Of a DNA stretch of 64,000 nt, positions 59,564-64,000 are shown in pieces. A program made the translations under genes and the position numbers. This DNA is from Halosimplex carlsbadense 2-9-1 (GTDB lineage: Archaea; Halobacteriota; Halobacteria; Halobacteriales; Haloarculaceae), in the NCBI RefSeq assembly GCF_000337455.1, contig NZ_AOIU01000033.1, positions 19,262-83,261 on the forward strand. The letters run 5' to 3'. Under the pieces are notes generated by a model that saw nothing but the letters and a program-made list of their open reading frames with translations, was not told where the DNA came from and searched no databases. Within the stretch, counting starts at the first letter, position 1. The number at the start of each line of letters is the position of its first letter.

Positions 59564-59777
59564 CGCGGCTCACCCCCTCGACGCCCAGGCCCCACGCCCG
59601 TTTCGTGAACACCCAGAAGACGACGGCGACCAGGCAGAGCCAGCCGACGTGGTACCACACCCAGACCGGCAGCCCCGCGACGACGCCGTCGGCGCCCCAG
59701 AGGAACCACGGCACCGACAGCGCCGCCAGCGCGACCGCGATCGCCGCCCAGCCGACCAGCCGCGTGCGCTCGTTCAT
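59556..59777 (-). CDS. DUF3311 small membrane protein, symporter partner
   Basis: A 73-residue protein with two membrane helices (about 7-25 and 36-58), matching DUF3311 proteins that precede SSS symporters in haloarchaea and bacteria. Start at 59777 (MNERTRLVGW). It overlaps the symporter start by eight bases, so the two are likely co-made and may form one complex. Confidence 0.85.
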   Translation of the reverse strand: MNERTRLVGWAAIAVALAALSVPWFLWGADGVVAGLPVWVWYHVGWLCLVAVVFWVFTKRAWGLGVEGVSRDG

Positions 59778-60033
59778 ACACGACCGTTCGGCTACACGCC
59801 CCTTAACCTTTCGTCGAACGCCTACGGAGTGTATTTTCGAAGAATATTTCTCTTCATTTTGGAGGGGACGAGACGGTGAAGCGCCGGCCGAGTTCCGGAG
59901 ATATCCGGGGCATCGGCAGATATTACAGTCGTCGAGTGACAAGTTACGGGTTGTTCAGTGAAGTCGTTCATGGACGGCGATTCACCATCACCCACACCAT
60001 CCATATCACGCCCCGAACCGGGGCAGTTCACCA

Positions 60034-61512
60034 ATGTACGATTCAGCGAAGTATCTGATCCACGCGGACATCAGGACCAGCGGGGTGGTCGAGCGGAGTG
60101 ACGTGGTCGGCGCGGTCTTCGGACAGACCGAAGGCCTGCTCGGCGACGAGCTCGACCTGCGGGACCTCCAGGAGTCGGGCAAGCTCGGCCGCATCGACGT
60201 CGAGGTCGACTCCGAACGCGGGAGCTCCTTCGGCGAGGTCACGATCGCTAGCGGGCTCGACCGCGTCGAGACGGCGATCCTCGCGGCCGCTCTGGAGAGC
60301 ATCGAGCGCGTCGGCCCGTCGACGGCCGACGTCGAGATACGGAATATCGAGGACGTGCGCTCGGCGAAGCGCCGGCGCGTCGTCGAGCGCGCGAAGGATC
60401 TCCTCGCGGAGTTCGACGCGACCACGATGTCCAGCGAGGACCTCGTCGACGAGGTCCGCCGGAGCGCACGCGTCGAGGACATCACCGAGTTCGCCGGCCT
60501 GCCCGCCGGCCCTCGCGTCGCCGACAGCGACGCGATCATCGTCGTCGAGGGCCGCGCCGACGTGCTCCAGCTGCTCAAGTACGGCATCAAGAACGCCATC
60601 GCGGTCGAGGGGACGAACGTGCCCGACGCCGTCGCCGAACTGACCGAGGACCGCACGGTGACGGCGTTCCTCGACGGCGACCGCGGCGGCGACCTCATTC
60701 TCAAGGAGCTGTCGCAGGTCGGCGACGTGGACTACGCCGCGCTCGCGCCGACCGGTCGGTCCGTCGAGGACCTCCCCCGCGGCGCCGTCATGGACGCGCT
60801 GCGTGACAAGGTGCCCTTCGAGACGGTCTCGACCGACGACGACGGAGCGCCAGCGGCTGACGCGGCGCCGACGACGGATTCCGCGGAGGCCGACGACGGG
60901 GCCGAGACGGACGACGCGCACGGTCTCGCCGCGACCGACGGGTCGAGTCAGCCCTCGCCGCCGGACGGCGACACGGCGACGGCCGGTCCGGAGTCGCCGG
61001 TCGAACCGGCCGAGGCAGACGCCCCCGAGGCCCCCACCGAATCGGGAACGGCTGCCGGGGCGTCGGTCGAGTCCGCCGCCACCGACGACTCGGACACCGA
61101 GAGCGCTACGCCGGCTACCGCGGACGCCTCCGAACGCGCGGCCGGGGCCGAAACGACGGTCCCAACCGAGCCGCCGGGCGACACCGACTCGTCCGCCACC
61201 GACTCGTCCGGCGAGTCCCGACCGGACACGCTCGCGAGCCACGTCGAAGCGGTCGTCGGAGAGGAGAGCGGCCGCGTACGGCTGCTCGACGCCGCATACG
61301 GTACGGTCGCCGAGGGCGAGGCCGACGAGGCGTTCGACCTGGTCGAGTCCGCCGAGACGGTGCCGGCGTCGGTCGTCCTCGACGACGACCTCTCCCAGCG
61401 CGTCCTCGACGTGGCCGCCCAGCGCGGCGTCGACCTCGTGGTCCCCCGCGGGGAAGGCGAGTACGTCAAACAGCCGGTCAACGTCCGCATCGTCACGGCC
61501 GACGAGGTCTGA
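60034..61512 (+). CDS. dnaG: Archaeal DnaG primase-like protein
   Basis: A 492-residue protein. The N-terminal domain (MYDSAKYLIHADIRTSG) is the archaeal DnaG start; the TOPRIM domain follows at about 165-245 (DAIIVVEGRADVLQLLKYG, then FLDGDRGGD). A long acidic Ala/Thr/Ser linker (about 275-405) joins a conserved C-terminal domain. In archaea this protein binds the exosome and can prime DNA. The linker is unusually rich in Asp/Ser even for a haloarchaeon. Confidence 0.93.
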   Translation: MYDSAKYLIHADIRTSGVVERSDVVGAVFGQTEGLLGDELDLRDLQESGKLGRIDVEVDSERGSSFGEVTIASGLDRVETAILAAALESIERVGPSTADVEIRNIEDVRSAKRRRVVERAKDLLAEFDATTMSSEDLVDEVRRSARVEDITEFAGLPAGPRVADSDAIIVVEGRADVLQLLKYGIKNAIAVEGTNVPDAVAELTEDRTVTAFLDGDRGGDLILKELSQVGDVDYAALAPTGRSVEDLPRGAVMDALRDKVPFETVSTDDDGAPAADAAPTTDSAEADDGAETDDAHGLAATDGSSQPSPPDGDTATAGPESPVEPAEADAPEAPTESGTAAGASVESAATDDSDTESATPATADASERAAGAETTVPTEPPGDTDSSATDSSGESRPDTLASHVEAVVGEESGRVRLLDAAYGTVAEGEADEAFDLVESAETVPASVVLDDDLSQRVLDVAAQRGVDLVVPRGEGEYVKQPVNVRIVTADEV

Positions 61513-61568
61513 TCGGGGGCGCCCTCCGCCCGCCGGCCGTCCCGTCCGCTCGCCGCTCGGCTCGTTTT

Positions 61569-62042
61569 TCAGTCGTCGAGGCGCCGCTCCAGCAGGAACC
61601 CGTCCCCGCGCTCGTAGTGTTCGGGGAGTCGCTCGCGCCGCTCGAAGCCGCGCTCGCGGTAGAACGTGCGAGCGTCCTCGTCGACCTCGCGGACGGTCAC
61701 GCGGAGCTTCCTCACGCCCGACTCGCGGAGTCGATCGACCAGCGCGTCGAGCAGCGCCGACCCGTGACCCTCGCCCTGGTGGTCTGGCGCGACCGCGAGT
61801 TCGGCGAGATAGCCCGCGTCGTCGTCGCCGTCGGTGACCGCGAGCGCGTAGCCGACCGGTGTCGTCGCGTCCCCGGTCCCGGTGGCCGCACCCGCCGGTG
61901 TCGCGACCAGCAGTATCGGCGGCCCGTCGGCGGCGACGGCCAGCAACTCCTCCCAGGGCTCGGCGAGGACGGCCGCCTGGATCGCCCGGAGCGGCGGTAC
62001 GTCGGCCGACCGACCCTCACGGACGTGCGTACCGTCGGTCAT
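61569..62042 (-). CDS. GNAT-family N-acetyltransferase
   Basis: A 157-residue GNAT enzyme. Motif A LAVAPDHQGEGHGSALLDALVDRL near 87-110 binds acetyl-CoA; motif B FYRERGFERRERLPEHY near 128-145 fits RimI-like members. Acetyl acceptor unknown, possibly a protein N-terminus. It overlaps the DUF92 gene upstream by four bases (ATGA), so it is in an operon with it. Confidence 0.87.
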   Translation of the reverse strand: MTDGTHVREGRSADVPPLRAIQAAVLAEPWEELLAVAADGPPILLVATPAGAATGTGDATTPVGYALAVTDGDDDAGYLAELAVAPDHQGEGHGSALLDALVDRLRESGVRKLRVTVREVDEDARTFYRERGFERRERLPEHYERGDGFLLERRLDD

Positions 62043-63385
62043 ATCGCGACGAAGCCGGCGCCCACGGCGGCGAGGGCGGCCGCGATCCCGGCCGCGAGCG
62101 TGGCGAAGAAGTTGACGCCCTCGTTTTCGAGGAAGACGCCCTCGACGGTGGCGCCCAGCAGGCTGTCGACGGTCATGCCGACGACGCCGCCGAAGACGAC
62201 GATGCCCGCACCGAGCGCGTCCACGCGGCCGAACGCCCCGAGCGCGATGGCGGCGATGAGAACGGCGCCGGCCAGTCCGGCGACTTCGCCCTGCCAGGTG
62301 ACGGCGCCGTCGGTCCCGGGTTCGACGCGCTCGAAGGTGGTGATCAGCCGCGGGTTGTCGAAGACGCCGCCGATCTCGCTGGAGAGGGTGTCGCTCATCG
62401 CTGCGGCGATCGAGCCGGCGAACGCGAACAGGAACAGATCCGCGGGAACGCCGGTCAGCGTCGGGCTCGCGGACCACCCGAGGACGGCGAACAGACCGAC
62501 CAGGGAGTTGGCGAGGACGTTCCCGCTGCCGCGGGCGCCCTCGTTCTCCTCGGCGATGCCCCGCCGTTCTTTCTCCTCGTATCGGAACTTCGTCGAGAGC
62601 CCGCCGACGCCGAAGAAGGTGACCAGCAGGACGAACCAGCCGAAGTCGCCGAGGACGATCGTCTGCAGACAGAGGAAGACGCCGGTGATCATGCCCGGGA
62701 GCGACGCCGTCTCCAGCGCGTAGGCGAGGTAGCCGAACAGGAACGCCAGGGCCAGCGCGGCGCCGACGACGGCGGGCTCGATCGACAGCGGCAGGTCGGC
62801 GAACAGCCACAGCAACAGGCCGATCGAGACCATCACGAGCGGGTCGTCGCGCTCGAAGAGCACGGCGCGCAACAGCGCCCCGAGCAGGGCGCCGCTGGCG
62901 GCGAGGAACGCCACGAGGGGCCACTCGACCGTGGTCCCGATCAGGCGAGCGGCGGCGTACTGGCCGGCGCTACCCGCGAGGAAGCCGGCGAGGACGAACC
63001 CGGCGGTCGCGGCGAACGGTTCGTCGCGCACCGTCCGGACGAGGTGGCCGCCGAGGTTCCCCCACGCGAGCAGCAAGACGGTTCCGACGAAGACCGTCGG
63101 CGGGAGGGTGAATCGCACGGACAGCAGCGCCAGCGCCGCGGCCGCCAGGGCGAAGCCGGCGAGGCCGTACAGGCGGCCGTCGCGGCGGTCGCCGGGCCGG
63201 GCGAACAGCTCGAAGACCGGTCCCTCGTCGACGACGTACAGCGCGAGGGCGGCGACGAGGAGGAACGGGCCGGGCGCGGCGACGGTCGCGAGCGCCCGAC
63301 TCGTTCGGTTGGCGATCGGCGGGACGGCGAGCGCCAGCGTCCCGACGAGGGCGAACGCGCCCGCACGCCGGACTGTCGTTGTCAC
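62039..63385 (-). CDS. DUF92 family integral membrane protein
   Basis: A 448-residue membrane protein with a dozen hydrophobic segments. The DUF92 half (about 240-448) has GVGGLSTKFRYEEKERRGIAEENEG, the family signature, and FAGSIAAAMSDTLSSEIG. Relatives include plant phytyl-phosphate kinase VTE6, so a polyprenyl-phosphate kinase role is possible. The N-terminal half is a haloarchaeal addition of unknown role. GTG start. Confidence 0.83.
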   Translation of the reverse strand: MTTTVRRAGAFALVGTLALAVPPIANRTSRALATVAAPGPFLLVAALALYVVDEGPVFELFARPGDRRDGRLYGLAGFALAAAALALLSVRFTLPPTVFVGTVLLLAWGNLGGHLVRTVRDEPFAATAGFVLAGFLAGSAGQYAAARLIGTTVEWPLVAFLAASGALLGALLRAVLFERDDPLVMVSIGLLLWLFADLPLSIEPAVVGAALALAFLFGYLAYALETASLPGMITGVFLCLQTIVLGDFGWFVLLVTFFGVGGLSTKFRYEEKERRGIAEENEGARGSGNVLANSLVGLFAVLGWSASPTLTGVPADLFLFAFAGSIAAAMSDTLSSEIGGVFDNPRLITTFERVEPGTDGAVTWQGEVAGLAGAVLIAAIALGAFGRVDALGAGIVVFGGVVGMTVDSLLGATVEGVFLENEGVNFFATLAAGIAAALAAVGAGFVAI

Positions 63386-63553
63386 GCTACTGTCGGTATC
63401 CCCGGTGAGCTACTTACCGTTTCCGAACCACTTCGCCCCGTGCCCGCGGTGTGACACGTTCCCGCTCGGCCGGTGCGACACCGGACCGCGGCCGCCGGCC
63501 GACCCGCCGCCGCCGAGCGTGAGATTTAGGGCGTGTCCGGGAAAAGCGGGGGT

Positions 63554-64000
63554 GTGGGACTGTACGACCGCTATCTCGGCCACCGCCTGCGCTCCAGCGA
63601 CGCCGACCTCCCCGGGACGGTCGCGGTCATCGTCACCGAGCGGGACCTGCTCGAAGCCGACGCCTACGAGACGCTGGAGGCCTGTTTCGAGTGGGCCTTC
63701 GAGTTCGGCGCCGACCGCGTCGTCGTCTACGTCAGCGTCCTCGACACGGAGGTCGTCGACACCATCCGCCGGGAGCTCGCGGACGTGGACGCCCCCCGCG
63801 AGCTCGCCGTCCGCGGCCCCGACGACGACGAGCAAGCCGACGCGCCGATCCAGGTCGGGATCGGCCTCGGCGGCAAACACGAGTTCGCCGCCGCGGTGCA
63901 GAGCCTCGCCGAGGAGGTCGACGCCGGCGACCTGGCCCCCGAGGACATCGACGAGGCCGCCATCGAGGGCGAACTCGTCTTCCCCGTCCAGCCGGATCTA
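63554..64000 (+). CDS. UppS-like (undecaprenyl diphosphate synthase family) protein, partial
   Basis: The first 149 codons only; it runs off the right edge. It begins VGLYDRYLGHRLRSSDADLP with a GTG start and continues VAVIVTERDLLEADAYETLEACFEWAFEFGADRVVVYVSVLD, then VGIGLGGKHEFAAAVQSLAEEV, a divergent cis-prenyltransferase-like sequence typical of the second haloarchaeal UppS paralogue. The first catalytic Asp motif is replaced by TERD, so its activity may differ from that of the full-length paralogue at 40256. Confidence 0.8.
   Translation, partial: MGLYDRYLGHRLRSSDADLPGTVAVIVTERDLLEADAYETLEACFEWAFEFGADRVVVYVSVLDTEVVDTIRRELADVDAPRELAVRGPDDDEQADAPIQVGIGLGGKHEFAAAVQSLAEEVDAGDLAPEDIDEAAIEGELVFPVQPDL

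Noticed and set aside
58049..59608. 519-codon plus-strand frame across the symporter gene
   Set aside because: His/Arg/Asp-rich low-complexity antisense of a clear SSS transporter.

Overview
The window is chromosomal DNA from an extremely halophilic archaeon (class Halobacteria). The signs are high GC, very acidic proteins, leaderless or GTG-started genes with little Shine-Dalgarno, and archaeal or haloarchaeal markers: Orc1/Cdc6, archaeal DnaG, archaeal Cmk, Cbf5-type TruB, a DUF106 membrane protein, PdxS and an HFX_2341-type regulator. A placement near Haloarculaceae is only an impression; no rRNA is present to confirm it.

Layout. 1-1.9 kb: end of a surface-glycan locus (GT2 start, UDP-GlcNAc 2-epimerase, decayed DUF354-like remnant). 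2.0-8.2 kb: housekeeping genes adk, DUF106, cmk, truB, interrupted by an orc1/cdc6 gene and a repeat-rich replication origin (about 5.8-6.6 kb). tRNA-Pro(GGG) follows.

8.28-39.12 kb: a 30.8-kb integrated element (provirus-like) inserted in the 3' end of the tRNA-Pro gene. A 15-bp core, CTCGGCGGTCCCACT, lies in the tRNA and again just past a tyrosine integrase. Inside, from left to right: a coupled early operon of small proteins, two DNA methyltransferases and a DUF7845-like HTH protein; four tandem type IV pilin genes with constant ends and variable middles; a long minus-strand membrane/virion-like operon (two large surface proteins, about nine small membrane proteins, a large membrane protein, a soluble protein, a P-loop ATPase) whose order recalls pleolipovirus modules; an AbrB-like and zinc-ribbon cluster; an IS4-type transposase; a minus-strand cassette of tiny zinc-finger proteins ending in a D12-class Dam methylase; and a regulatory/integration end with a wHTH protein, a PhiH1-type repressor, a TFIIB-like protein and the integrase.

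39.2-64 kb: ordinary haloarchaeal chromosome (phosphoesterase, UppS, MscS, PdxS, DUF1405, PhyH-like dioxygenase, ValS, ferredoxin, alcohol dehydrogenase, PmoA/Gfo-Idh pair, SSS symporter with DUF3311, DnaG, GNAT, DUF92, second UppS-like protein). It is interrupted at 46.8-48.6 kb by a low-GC island with two unrecognised genes, abutting a truncated SfsA gene.

How the element probably works (inference): PhiH1-like and wHTH regulators with nearby dyad operators hold lysogeny; the TFIIB-like protein may redirect host transcription; the methyltransferases protect or mark its DNA; the minus-strand operon builds an enveloped particle or secretion apparatus; the pilin cassette supplies surface filaments or adhesins with alternative variable regions.
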